The notes under the pieces are model-generated. The model searched no databases, was not told where the DNA came from, and saw only the letters and a program-made list of their open reading frames with translations. Shown here in pieces: positions 26,553 through 34,909 of a stretch of 64,000 bases of DNA. The first letter of the stretch is position 1; every line of letters begins with the position of its first letter. A program made the position numbers and the translations under genes. This DNA is from Marinilongibacter aquaticus (GTDB lineage Bacteria; Bacteroidota; Bacteroidia; Cytophagales; Spirosomataceae): assembly GCF_020149935.1 (NCBI RefSeq), contig NZ_CP083757.1:682001-746000 (forward strand), written 5' to 3'.

Positions 26553-27566
26553 TTACGCTTTGTGTTTCTGCACTTCTTCAATTATCTTGATCTGCGGAAT
26601 AATTTCTTCCGGTTTTATTATCGGTTCAGCTCCGTTCAAAATCACATCGGCCAGGTTGTTGTACAATTCCATCCAATTGCCTTGGAAAGTCGAAACCGTA
26701 CCTTTCATTTCCAAGCCCGCCAAATTTGTAGTCAATTGGCCATCGAATTTAGGATCTTCGTAGCCAAAGCCCGCCATACCCGGCAAGTAGCCCGCACGCA
26801 AATGATCTTCCTGCGGATCGAGCCCCTTTTTGATGAAACTGCCTGAAGTGCCGTGCACCGCATAACGTGGCTCGAACTCTTTCACCATCAAACTGGCACT
26901 CAATTTCACTTTCACCTTTCCGTAGTTCAAATACAAATGAAACGCATCGTCGATATTCGAATTGGCCCGTTGCGTATACACTTCTCCATCGAAGCTATCG
27001 GGAATGCCGAAAAGATAAATGGCCTGATCGATAAGGTGAGCACCCAAATCGTAAATGATGCCATTGCCCGGCGACACTTTTTCTTTCCAAGGTTTCGCAT
27101 TCAAAATCGGGCTATACCGATGCCAACGGGCCTCGTAACTTAGGACATCGCCCAAAATACCCGATTCGATCACGCGTTTCACGGTCATGAAATCCCCGTC
27201 GAATCTACGGTTTTGATAAATCATCAAGGTTTTGCCCACTTTTTTGCTCAGTGCGGTCAATTCCTCCGCCTCTTCCACCGTCGCTGTCATCGGTTTTTCC
27301 ACCAATACATGCTTTCCAGCCTCCAACGCTTTTTTTGCGTATGCGAAATGCGTACTGCTCGGGCTGCAAATGGAAATCAAATTGATCTCCTCATCGGCCA
27401 AAAGCTCATCGATACTCTTGGCTTGTTGCGTACCTTTGAAAATTTCTTGATCTATGCTCTGCGAGGTTACGATGCTCTTAAGTGTATAGTGCGGATGAAT
27501 CGCGAAAAATGGAGCCTGAAGCCAGCGTCCGGAAAGGCCAAAGCCCACTAATCCTACGTTTATCAT
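26553..27566 (-). CDS. Gfo/Idh/MocA family oxidoreductase
   Basis: A 337-residue NAD(P)-dependent dehydrogenase. The N-terminal Rossmann motif is VGLVGFGLSGRW (4-15), and the family's EKP motif is in KHVLVEKPMTATVEEAEEL. The C-terminal alpha/beta dimerisation half contains YDLGAHLIDQAIYLFG with the expected G.H..D pattern. Substrates of the family are sugars, polyols or sugar derivatives; which one applies here is not clear. It is monocistronic, with a terminator at its 3' side. Confidence 0.9.
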   Translation of the reverse strand: MINVGLVGFGLSGRWLQAPFFAIHPHYTLKSIVTSQSIDQEIFKGTQQAKSIDELLADEEINLISICSPSSTHFAYAKKALEAGKHVLVEKPMTATVEEAEELTALSKKVGKTLMIYQNRRFDGDFMTVKRVIESGILGDVLSYEARWHRYSPILNAKPWKEKVSPGNGIIYDLGAHLIDQAIYLFGIPDSFDGEVYTQRANSNIDDAFHLYLNYGKVKVKLSASLMVKEFEPRYAVHGTSGSFIKKGLDPQEDHLRAGYLPGMAGFGYEDPKFDGQLTTNLAGLEMKGTVSTFQGNWMELYNNLADVILNGAEPIIKPEEIIPQIKIIEEVQKHKA

Positions 27567-27684
27567 AATTTCTTTTAGGTTTTGAGGTTTTTTACAAAGG
27601 TATTCGCCTATTCCGAAATCCCAAAATTTGAAAGGGCAAGCAAATTTCCAATAGACCGCAACTTGTACGCAAGAAACACTTTGC

Positions 27685-28926
27685 CTACAATTCTACCAAA
27701 ATCTGGTTCCGCATAATGTCTTCCATCGTCTCTCTTTCACGAACCAAGTGCACTTGCTCGTTGTACACCAATATTTCGGCGGGTTTTCTACGCGAATTGT
27801 AATTCGATGACATCGTGAAGCAATACGCCCCTGCATTTTTTATGGCCAAAATATCGCCAGGCTGCACTACGGGCATTTTCCGGTCCTTTCCGAACGTATC
27901 GGTTTCGCAGATATAACCTACCACGTCATAAATTTCCATTTCGGCGGTATCGGCATTGCTGGTATTCACAATTTCTTGATAAGCGTCGTACATCATCGGA
28001 CGAATCAAATGGTTCAATCCACTGTCTACATGTACAAAATTGCGTGTAGGATTGTGTTTTACCACATTACAAGTCATCAATAAAGTGCCACATTCGCTGA
28101 CCAAAAACTTGCCCGGCTCAAACCAAAGCTCGATATCGCGACCGTAACGGCCCTGAAAAGCTTTGAATTCTTTTACCACATCTTGTGCAATGAGATCGAT
28201 ATTGGTAATGTGGTCGTCTTCATGATAAGCCACTTTAAAGCCAGAACCCATATCAATGAATTCGAGGTTCGGGAAGTGTTTTTCGGCCAATTCGAGCGAA
28301 ATCCGCATGGCTTTGACAATGACTTCGCCATCTTTGAAATCCGAGCCATTGTGTTGATGAATCCCCACAATTTGCAAGTCGTATTTCTTCACCATTTCCA
28401 AAATCTGATCGAGATATTCCACAGGAATCCCGAATTTGGAATCGGCGTGGCCCGTTGAAATTTTGTAGTTCCCACCCGCCAAAATCGATGGGTTGATCCG
28501 CAGGGCTATTTTATGGGCGTTGCCGTACTTTTCGCCAAACCATTCCAAAAGGTTCAGGCTGTCGATATTGAGGCGAATGCCTAAAGCCAAAGCTTCCTCA
28601 ATTTCAGAAAAAGCCACACCACTGGGCGTATATTGTATTTGCCCGGGCTTAAAACCCACCTGAAGGGCAATCTGCACCTCTTCGATGGAGACCACGTCGA
28701 CATCCATATTGTTTTTCAACATCAAACGCATGATCGACACGTTTGTCAGGGCTTTGCATGCATATTTCAGTTTGACGCTCACACCAGAGAAAGCCGCACG
28801 CATCTTGGCAATCTGCTCTTCTATCTTGTTACCGTCGTATACATATAAAGGTGAGCCATATTGCTCCACCAAACTTTCCACCGAACGGTGCTGCACGAAA
28901 TACTTTCCTTCCCGTAAATTGATCAA
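27685..28926 (-). CDS. lysA: Diaminopimelate decarboxylase
   Basis: A 413-residue PLP enzyme of fold type III that converts meso-diaminopimelate to lysine and CO2, the last step of lysine synthesis. Lys58 in YACKALTN binds PLP, HQHNGSD is the family's HxGS motif, MGSGFK is glycine-rich, EPGKFLV binds phosphate and CETDTFG carries the substrate Cys and Asp. NAGAYCFTMSSNYN is the closing motif. The first codon is TTG at 28926, preceded by the purine-rich AAGAGAAAG; there is no in-frame ATG upstream before a stop, and the next internal ATG would remove 41 needed residues. A TATCTTTG box lies 23 bases upstream. Confidence 0.93.
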   Translation of the reverse strand: MINLREGKYFVQHRSVESLVEQYGSPLYVYDGNKIEEQIAKMRAAFSGVSVKLKYACKALTNVSIMRLMLKNNMDVDVVSIEEVQIALQVGFKPGQIQYTPSGVAFSEIEEALALGIRLNIDSLNLLEWFGEKYGNAHKIALRINPSILAGGNYKISTGHADSKFGIPVEYLDQILEMVKKYDLQIVGIHQHNGSDFKDGEVIVKAMRISLELAEKHFPNLEFIDMGSGFKVAYHEDDHITNIDLIAQDVVKEFKAFQGRYGRDIELWFEPGKFLVSECGTLLMTCNVVKHNPTRNFVHVDSGLNHLIRPMMYDAYQEIVNTSNADTAEMEIYDVVGYICETDTFGKDRKMPVVQPGDILAIKNAGAYCFTMSSNYNSRRKPAEILVYNEQVHLVRERETMEDIMRNQILVEL

Positions 28927-28949
28927 CTTTCTCTTATGTTAAATTTCCG

Positions 28950-28957
28950 CAAAGATA
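28950..28957 (-). promoter_or_regulatory. -7 element of the lysA promoter
   Basis: The minus strand reads TATCTTTG, an exact TAnnTTTG, 23 bases before the lysA start. A matching box on the plus strand lies only 24 bases away, so the two divergent promoters sit almost back to back. Confidence 0.6.
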
Positions 28958-28981
28958 TGGAATGCTTTTAAAGTGAGCCCC

Positions 28982-28989
28982 TATCTTTG
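28982..28989 (+). promoter_or_regulatory. -7 element upstream of the PhoD-like gene
   Basis: TATCTTTG, an exact TAnnTTTG, 20 bases before the ATG at 29010. It is the same octamer as in the divergent lysA promoter. No clear -33 TTTG is visible. Confidence 0.55.
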
Positions 28990-29009
28990 GATTAGAAAAC
29001 CTAAAATTC

Positions 29010-30344
29010 ATGATGAAGAAGTACTGTATTTTCGCCCTACTCCTTTTTTCTTTTCAATTGTCTCGTGCACAGATCGTTGCTGGTCCGATGCTGGGTTATT
29101 CCGAAATGCGGGAGGTGCTGCTCTGGGTACAAACCGAGGAATCGGCAGTGGTAAAATACAATTACTGGCCCAAAGGCAACGACAGCATTCGTTATTCAAC
29201 AGAAGCTGTGATTGCCCAAGCCGACAAGCACTTTATCGCGAAAAATATCGCCACAGGATTGCAACCCGGGCAAATTTATGAATACGAACTCGTGCTGAAC
29301 GGCGTGCCACAGTCTTTTGATTATCCTTTGGAATTCGAAACCCAGACATTGTGGCAATGGCGTACAGATCCTCCCACTTTCAGCTTTGCCGTGGGAAGTT
29401 GCGTATATACAAACGAAACCCGATTCGACCGCCCCGGCGAGCCCTACGGAGCTTCCTACAAGATTTTCGACCAGATTTATGAAAATGACCCCGATTTTAT
29501 GCTGTGGACGGGCGACAATATTTATTTACGGGAAGTGGATTGGAATACGAGAAACGGCATTTACTACCGTTACACCGATTTTAAAAGACAGCCCGAACTG
29601 CAAAGGCTTTTTGCCCGCACGCACAATTACGCCATTTGGGATGATCACGACTTTGGGCCAAACGATTCGGACAGAAGCTATTGGGGAAAAAGGTGGTCAC
29701 TTGAAGCTTTCAAAGACAATTGGGGAAATCCGAATTACATCTTTGAAGACGAGGCCGTAACCGGCACCTTCTTTTGGCAGGACGCTCAGTTTTTCCTGAT
29801 GGACGACCGTTGGTTCAGGGCACCCAACTATTTGAAAGACAGCACAAAAGACTATTTCGGAGAGAAGCAATTGGACTGGTTGATAGACGCATTGGCCCAA
29901 AGCCAAGCTCCGTTTAAATTTGTGATCGCGGGCGGGCAAGTCGTGAATGAAAACGGGCTTTTTGAAAACATGTCGACGTATGAGGCCGAAAGAGAAACGC
30001 TTTTCAAACGCATCACCGACAACAACATCAGCGGGGTGATTTTCATCTCGGGCGACCGCCACCACACCTGCCTGCGAAAATTGGAAAGACCAGGCACTTA
30101 CCCTCTATACGATATCACGATTTCGGCCCTTACCAGCCATATGGCCAAACCCATGGATGTGGAAAGGCATACCAAAGACCTTATTCAAGGTACTATTGTT
30201 GAAGATTTGCAAAACTTCGGGATTCTCGAAGTATCCGGTCCTCGCACCGACCGTTCGCTGAAAATCAACATCATTGACAATGAGGGCAAAGCCCGCTGGG
30301 ATTACACCATAAAAGCCCGAGAATTGAGAAAACCGAGAAACTAA
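29010..30344 (+). CDS. PhoD-like alkaline phosphatase / phosphodiesterase
   Basis: A 444-residue exported metallophosphoesterase. Signal peptide 1-21 (ends LSRAQ), with ATG at 29010 or 29013. An N-terminal Fn3-like domain (to about 110) precedes the catalytic domain. Metal-site motifs: GSCVY, LWTGDNIYLRE (the GDN), NYAIWDDHDFGPNDSD (the DDHD) and FISGDRHHT. These are the PhoD family landmarks; members hydrolyse phosphomonoesters or diesters using iron and calcium. It lies 53 bases ahead of the msrB gene on the same strand and may be co-transcribed with it. Confidence 0.9.
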   Translation: MMKKYCIFALLLFSFQLSRAQIVAGPMLGYSEMREVLLWVQTEESAVVKYNYWPKGNDSIRYSTEAVIAQADKHFIAKNIATGLQPGQIYEYELVLNGVPQSFDYPLEFETQTLWQWRTDPPTFSFAVGSCVYTNETRFDRPGEPYGASYKIFDQIYENDPDFMLWTGDNIYLREVDWNTRNGIYYRYTDFKRQPELQRLFARTHNYAIWDDHDFGPNDSDRSYWGKRWSLEAFKDNWGNPNYIFEDEAVTGTFFWQDAQFFLMDDRWFRAPNYLKDSTKDYFGEKQLDWLIDALAQSQAPFKFVIAGGQVVNENGLFENMSTYEAERETLFKRITDNNISGVIFISGDRHHTCLRKLERPGTYPLYDITISALTSHMAKPMDVERHTKDLIQGTIVEDLQNFGILEVSGPRTDRSLKINIIDNEGKARWDYTIKARELRKPRN

Positions 30345-30397
30345 AATCCGAATTGCCTTCAATTTCGTAAATTAGATAAAATTGAAAGCAAGAGAAG

Positions 30398-30880
30398 ATG
30401 ATAAACAAAATTTTGGCCGTTGGCTTTTTGCTCCTTGCGGTCTCCTGCCAATCGAATGCACAGAAAAAAGACCGTGGCAATTGCCAAATCAACGAAATTA
30501 AAAAGTCGGCTGCGGAGTGGAAAAAACAATTGACTCCCCTCCAATACAAAGTAACCCGTGAAGAAGGGACCGAAAGGGCATTTACGGGTATTTATTGGGA
30601 CAATCACGACAAAGGCGTATACCGTTGCATTTGTTGCGATTTGCCTCTTTTCGCCTCCGACACCAAATTCGAATCGGGTACGGGATGGCCTTCGTTTTAC
30701 AAGCCCCTCAACAATTGCAATGTTCTTGAAGTAAAAGACACCAGCTATGGCATGGTACGAATCGAGGTGGAATGTGCCCGATGTCATGCCCATTTGGGTC
30801 ATGTGTTCGAAGACGGCCCCAAACCCACTGGACTGCGGTATTGCTTAAATTCTGCAAGTCTGAGTTTTGTCAAAAATTAA
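30398..30880 (+). CDS. msrB: Peptide-methionine (R)-S-oxide reductase, lipoprotein form
   Basis: A 160-residue MsrB that repairs methionine-R-sulfoxide in proteins. The lipobox LAVSC puts the lipid on Cys17, so it acts in the periplasm. The structural zinc site is made of Cys77, Cys80, Cys126 and Cys129 (CICC and CARC). GTGWPSF and the catalytic Cys149 in [10 protein letters not shown] are conserved. A downstream hairpin suggests transcription ends here. The periplasmic location is inferred from the lipoprotein signal. Confidence 0.93.
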   Translation: MINKILAVGFLLLAVSCQSNAQKKDRGNCQINEIKKSAAEWKKQLTPLQYKVTREEGTERAFTGIYWDNHDKGVYRCICCDLPLFASDTKFESGTGWPSFYKPLNNCNVLEVKDTSYGMVRIEVECARCHAHLGHVFEDGPKPTGLRYCLNSASLSFVKN

Positions 30881-30905
30881 GCTCCAATTAATACCTCCAA
30901 TAATG

Positions 30906-30934
30906 AAATAGAAAGTCCTTTGGGCTTTCTATTT
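30906..30934 (+). terminator. Probable rho-independent terminator after msrB
   Basis: Ten-base stem AAATAGAAAG / CTTTCTATTT around a 9-base loop, followed by TCCTTTAT, 25 bases beyond the msrB stop. The T-run is weak and the stem is A/T-rich, so efficiency is uncertain. Confidence 0.6.
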
Positions 30935-30947
30935 TCCTTTATAAGCC

Positions 30948-30955
30948 TAAATTTG
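30948..30955 (+). promoter_or_regulatory. -7 element upstream of the M42 aminopeptidase gene
   Basis: TAAATTTG, an exact TAnnTTTG, 22 bases before the start codon at 30978 and just after the msrB hairpin. Confidence 0.5.
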
Positions 30956-30977
30956 TTGCCGAACAAAACACACTCGT

Positions 30978-32048
30978 ATGGATAAAAATATTGAATTCCT
31001 TTACAAATATTTGAACAATGCCGCACCGACGGGATTTGAATATCCGGGTCAACAAATTTGGTTAGACTATATTCGCCCGTACATCGACGAAACCATAATC
31101 GACGATTACGGTTCTGTGGTGGGTGTGATCAACCCCGGAAAAAAATACAAAGTGGCCATCGAAGCCCACGCCGATGAAATCTCTTGGTTCGTGAATTATA
31201 TCACGGCAGAAGGTTATATCTACGTGATCCGCAACGGTGGGTCCGATCATCAAATTGCTCCTTCGATGCGAGTAAATTTGCACACCCGAAAGAAAGGAGT
31301 GGTAAAAGGCGTATTCGGTTGGCCAGCGATACACGTCAGAAACAGAGCCAAAGAAGAATCGCCAAGTTTGGACAACATTTTTGTGGATGTGGGAGCGAAT
31401 TCGAAAGAAGAAGTGTTGGAAATGGGAATTGACATCGGTACGGTGATCACATTCGAAGACGGCCTTATCGAAATGAACAACCGCTATTACACAGGACGAG
31501 CTTTAGACAACCGAATAGGTGGATACATTATCGCCGAAGTAGCCCGAAAGTTAAAAGAGAACAACATCGAATTGCCGTTTACACTCTATGTGGTCAATGC
31601 GGTGCAGGAAGAAATCGGCTTGCGTGGTGCGGAAATGATCAGCCGCCGACTGAAACCCGATGTGGCCATTGTCACGGATGTTACGCACGATACGCAATCG
31701 CCCATGTACGACAAAAAGAAATCCGGTGATATCTCTTGTGGAAAAGGCCCCGTGCTCACATACGGCCCAGCTGTGCAAAACAATCTGCTGAATTTCATTC
31801 TTGATACCGCGGAAGAAAAAGGCCTGCCCATTCAGAAAAGTGCTGCAAGCCGCTCGACGGGTACAGATACCGATGCCTTTGCCTATTCGGCGGAAGGTGT
31901 GCCATCTGCATTGATTTCATTGCCCTTGAAATACATGCACACCACAGTGGAAACGACCCACAAAGAAGACGTACAAGCCTGTATCGATCTGTATTATGCT
32001 GTTTTAACCAGCTTGAAAGACGGTCAAGATTTCAAGTACATTCAATAA
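30978..32048 (+). CDS. M42 family metallo-aminopeptidase
   Basis: A 356-residue cytosolic peptidase without a signal sequence. Di-zinc site motifs of the M42 family: EAHADEISW (His64, Asp66), RALDNRIGG (bridging Asp), VQEEIGLRGAE (catalytic Glu pair), VTDVTHDT and a late His in KYMHTTVETTHKED. The family includes glutamyl and deblocking aminopeptidases and forms large tetrahedral assemblies that trim peptides. The gene is monocistronic and ends at a strong G/C hairpin. Confidence 0.92.
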   Translation: MDKNIEFLYKYLNNAAPTGFEYPGQQIWLDYIRPYIDETIIDDYGSVVGVINPGKKYKVAIEAHADEISWFVNYITAEGYIYVIRNGGSDHQIAPSMRVNLHTRKKGVVKGVFGWPAIHVRNRAKEESPSLDNIFVDVGANSKEEVLEMGIDIGTVITFEDGLIEMNNRYYTGRALDNRIGGYIIAEVARKLKENNIELPFTLYVVNAVQEEIGLRGAEMISRRLKPDVAIVTDVTHDTQSPMYDKKKSGDISCGKGPVLTYGPAVQNNLLNFILDTAEEKGLPIQKSAASRSTGTDTDAFAYSAEGVPSALISLPLKYMHTTVETTHKEDVQACIDLYYAVLTSLKDGQDFKYIQ

Positions 32049-32059
32049 ACGACGCAAAC

Positions 32060-32086
32060 ATCGGCGGCCTCTACGAGGCCGCCGAT
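32060..32086. terminator. Strong G/C hairpin between convergent genes
   Basis: Perfect 11-base stem ATCGGCGGCCT / AGGCCGCCGAT with a 5-base loop, 12 bases after the M42 stop and 3 before the end of the lipoprotein gene on the other strand. T-runs are short (TGTTC and TGTTTG), but the position and stability fit a bidirectional terminator. Confidence 0.7.
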
Positions 32087-32089
32087 TGT

Positions 32090-32512
32090 TCAATCTCTAA
32101 ATTCAAGCCTTGTCAACTCAATAGGAAAGGCATAAAAGTCAGCATGAGGATTGTCCATTACTCGACCGGAAAACATAATCTTCGTCCCCGAACTTTTCAA
32201 AGAATCGGGCAAATTGCAAGGCACAACTTCTGGCAAACCGGGATGACCGCTCAGGGCAATTACCCAAAAACTCACTGTATGGCTGTCGTTCAGACTTACC
32301 GCTTCTACTGTTCCAAGATTGTTTTTCAATTCTTCCCGAATAAACCAGTCGCTGGTCCATGCACATTTTTCCAAAGCCAAGCCCTCTTCCAATTCCACGT
32401 TTGATTTTTTACAGGATTGCAATGCGAATAAAACCATCGAGGTCAAAAAAATCGCCAACGCATTCCTCTTTCTGTTTTGTTTCAAATCAATGTCTGTTTT
32501 GAGGAATGACAC
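32090..32512 (-). CDS. Small hypothetical lipoprotein
   Basis: 140 residues from a GTG at 32512; a TTG at 32485 is also possible, as no ATG precedes the signal. The signal is NRKRNALAIFLTSMVLFALQ followed by SCKK (lipobox Cys about 34). The mature 105 residues match no family I recognise; two Cys (CAWTSDW and PCNLPD) could form a disulfide. It has no operon partner: the next gene on the strand starts after the stop at 32600. Confidence 0.65.
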   Translation of the reverse strand: MSFLKTDIDLKQNRKRNALAIFLTSMVLFALQSCKKSNVELEEGLALEKCAWTSDWFIREELKNNLGTVEAVSLNDSHTVSFWVIALSGHPGLPEVVPCNLPDSLKSSGTKIMFSGRVMDNPHADFYAFPIELTRLEFRD

Positions 32513-32599
32513 AAATAACTCGTATTCGGTTGTGAAGGTTTATCCAAAACCTTTTTAACGGGCAGTATTTTTAATCCCAAGATTCGATCACTTCCTTGT

Positions 32600-32803
32600 T
32601 TACCAATCCTTTTCTTCAAGCTCAAAAATCGCATCGACTGTCGTGTGAAAAACGGCGGCAATTTTTAAAGCCAATACCGTAGACAAATTGTAATCGCCCG
32701 ATTCTATGGCGTTGATCGTTTGTCGGCTTACTTTTACCTTTTCGGCCAATTGTGCCTGTGTGAAATCGTTTTTGGCACGCTCTACTTTCACCGTATTTTT
32801 CAT
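32600..32803 (-). CDS. Small XRE-family repressor
   Basis: A 67-residue protein that is almost entirely a helix-turn-helix: FTQAQLAEKVKVSRQTINAI (14-33) then ESGDYNLSTVLALKIAAVF. It resembles the YozG/Cro-like regulators common in bacteria. ATG 32803 overlaps the stop of the membrane protein gene by four bases (ATGA), so the two are translated together. It probably represses its own operon through the palindrome at 33302-33319. Confidence 0.85.
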   Translation of the reverse strand: MKNTVKVERAKNDFTQAQLAEKVKVSRQTINAIESGDYNLSTVLALKIAAVFHTTVDAIFELEEKDW

Positions 32804-33273
32804 GACTCCCCTCCTCTCTTCATTTTCAGTAAATACCAATTGAACCGCACGATGAAGAAAAGCAAGAGAGCAAACAAATTGATGATCATCACCCAATAAA
32901 AAGCCATGTCGTACACAAAGAGAATACAAAATGCCAAGGCCCCACAATTGAAATAAGTGGCCCAAAGCAAAGAATCCAAACGCACTTTCATGATGTATTC
33001 GTCTTCTACAGCTTCTCTGGAAAAAGCCACCAAAACACAGCCGGCCAAAATCCAAAGTGCAATCAGTTCGTCCAGCACATTGTTTTGTATGAAATGGGCA
33101 AACTGCCAGTTTTCCTCAAAAAGTGGATCGGAAACAAGGGCAAAAACAGGCCAATTGAAAAGTTTATTGTTATCGTCTGCATCGAGTAGCAACCACCCCA
33201 CACCTACAAAAAGTGCGGGGATCAAAATAAACCAGCCTATTTTCTTAAAGGCATGGGGCAATAGATTTTTCAT
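32800..33273 (-). CDS. Hypothetical membrane protein paired with an XRE repressor
   Basis: A 157-residue protein with four hydrophobic helices: IGWFILIPALFVGVGWLLL, LDELIALWILAGCVLVAF, LLWATYFNCGALAFCILFV and YWVMIINLFALLLFFIV. No catalytic motif is visible. The order membrane protein then XRE regulator, four bases overlapping, is a recurring two-gene arrangement in Bacteroidota and Firmicutes; its biological role is unknown. A complete promoter with an operator inside it lies directly upstream. Confidence 0.72.
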   Translation of the reverse strand: MKNLLPHAFKKIGWFILIPALFVGVGWLLLDADDNNKLFNWPVFALVSDPLFEENWQFAHFIQNNVLDELIALWILAGCVLVAFSREAVEDEYIMKVRLDSLLWATYFNCGALAFCILFVYDMAFYWVMIINLFALLLFFIVRFNWYLLKMKRGGES

Positions 33274-33297
33274 AATTGTATTGATTAAAGTTCAATT

Positions 33298-33329
33298 CAA
33301 ATGTAAAATATACTTTACATTAAATCAAA
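33298..33329 (-). promoter_or_regulatory. Complete promoter with embedded operator, membrane protein/XRE operon
   Basis: On the minus strand: TTTG at 33329-33326 (-33) and TACATTTG at 33305-33298 (-7, exact TAnnTTTG), 20 bases apart. A perfect inverted repeat TGTAAA-N6-TTTACA occupies 33302-33319, filling the spacer and touching the -7 box, and a further half-site TTTACA is at 33335-33340. The ATG lies 24 bases downstream. A protein bound there would block the polymerase, which fits autorepression by the small XRE protein. Confidence 0.75.
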
Positions 33330-33530
33330 TATATTTTACAAATAATCAAACAAACCATACAATTTACCGCTTAAATTTTCAGGCTTGATTCACAAAACCC
33401 ATGTGAGCCAGACCGTTCTAAACCATCAAAAGCAGAACTGAGCGAGTCCGTACTTTTCCTTTTCAAAATTTCGGTCTATCTTCAAAAACCTTAAGCCAAA
33501 GCAATCCGTAGGTCTTCAAAATTCAAGCTC

Positions 33531-34859
33531 ATGCACATCGCGATTATCGGGAATGGAATCAGCGGCATTACAGCCGCCCGTGAAATCAGAAAAAAAAGTG
33601 ATTGCAAAATCACCGTAATTTCTGCCGAAACCGATCACTTCTTTTCACGCACAGCCCTTATGTACATTTATATGGGCCACATGAAATACGAGCACACCAA
33701 ACCTTATGAAGATTGGTTTTGGGGAAAAAATCGAATCGATCTGCTGCGAAAACGGGTTGAAGATGTGGATTTTGAGCAAAAAACATTGCATTTCGGCGAT
33801 GGCCATTCTTTGGCCTACGACAAATTGGTATTGGCCACAGGCTCTGTACCCAACAAATTCGGTTGGCCCGGCCAAGAGGCCAAGGGCGTGCAAGGCCTTT
33901 ACAGCTATCAAGACCTTGAGAGTTTGGAAGAAATGTCTGATCGCATCGGTACTGCGGTGATTGTGGGCGGCGGTCTCATTGGAGTAGAATTGGCCGAAAT
34001 GCTGCTTTCTAGAAATAAAAAAGTGATTTTCCTTATTCGCGAAAAGCAGTATTGGTCTTCGGTTTTGCCGTTGGAAGAATCGGAGATGATCGCTTCGCAT
34101 ATTCGTGCACACGGCGTGGATTTACGCACAGAATCTGAATTGAGCGAAATATTGACCGACGCAGAAAATAGAGTCTCGGGCATCAAGACAAGAAGTGGAG
34201 AAAATATCGCCTGTCAATTTGTGGGACTTACGGTGGGCGTAAAACCCAATATCGGATTTTTGGAAAACAGCCAATTGGAAACGGACAAAGGCATTTTGGT
34301 GGACCGTTTTCTTGAAACCAACCTTAGCGACGTCTATGCCATTGGCGATTGTGTGCAGCACCGCCTGCCGCCCGAAGGAAGAAAACCACTCGAACAAATC
34401 TGGTATACCGGAAAAATAATGGGTGAAACGCTAGCCGCAAACCTTACTGGCGAGAAAAAGGAGTATTCGCCGGGCGTGTTTTTCAATTCGGCCAAATTTT
34501 TCGACATCGAATACCAGACCTACGGCAGCGTACCCGCCCAAAAGCCTTCACATGTGGAATCCTTTATGTGGAAACATCCGGAGCAGCCTAAATTGGTGCG
34601 GATAAATTTCGATACAGAAAGCGGTGCCGTACTCGGAATGAACACCTTCGGAATCCGTATGCGGCACGAGCTGTGGCAGGCATGGATAGAAGAAAAAAAG
34701 GTTGTAGACGAGCTAATGGCCGAATTGCACAAAGCCAATTTCGATCCCGAATTTTATCAAAAACACGAAGAAGAAATATTGGTCGATTTCAATGCACAAT
34801 ACAGTAAAACGATAAAGTCTTCACGCAAGCGGGGCTTGTTGAATTTTATTTTTTCCTGA
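33531..34859 (+). CDS. FAD-dependent pyridine-nucleotide oxidoreductase
   Basis: 442 residues, cytosolic. FAD motif IAIIGNGISGITAAREI (3-19), NAD(P)H motif AVIVGGGLIGVELAE (143-157) and the second FAD contact VYAIGDCVQ near 274-282 define the class. The disulfide-active Cys pair of classical disulfide reductases is absent: the equivalent region reads FFSRTALMYIYMG. It therefore resembles the ferredoxin/rubredoxin reductase and NirB N-terminal group. It is followed 50 bases later by a polytopic iron-sulfur protein, a plausible electron partner. Confidence 0.87.
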   Translation: MHIAIIGNGISGITAAREIRKKSDCKITVISAETDHFFSRTALMYIYMGHMKYEHTKPYEDWFWGKNRIDLLRKRVEDVDFEQKTLHFGDGHSLAYDKLVLATGSVPNKFGWPGQEAKGVQGLYSYQDLESLEEMSDRIGTAVIVGGGLIGVELAEMLLSRNKKVIFLIREKQYWSSVLPLEESEMIASHIRAHGVDLRTESELSEILTDAENRVSGIKTRSGENIACQFVGLTVGVKPNIGFLENSQLETDKGILVDRFLETNLSDVYAIGDCVQHRLPPEGRKPLEQIWYTGKIMGETLAANLTGEKKEYSPGVFFNSAKFFDIEYQTYGSVPAQKPSHVESFMWKHPEQPKLVRINFDTESGAVLGMNTFGIRMRHELWQAWIEEKKVVDELMAELHKANFDPEFYQKHEEEILVDFNAQYSKTIKSSRKRGLLNFIFS

Positions 34860-34909
34860 ATCGATGCCCTGAAACCCCAAACAAAATACAGAATTAACGT
34901 TTGAAACAC

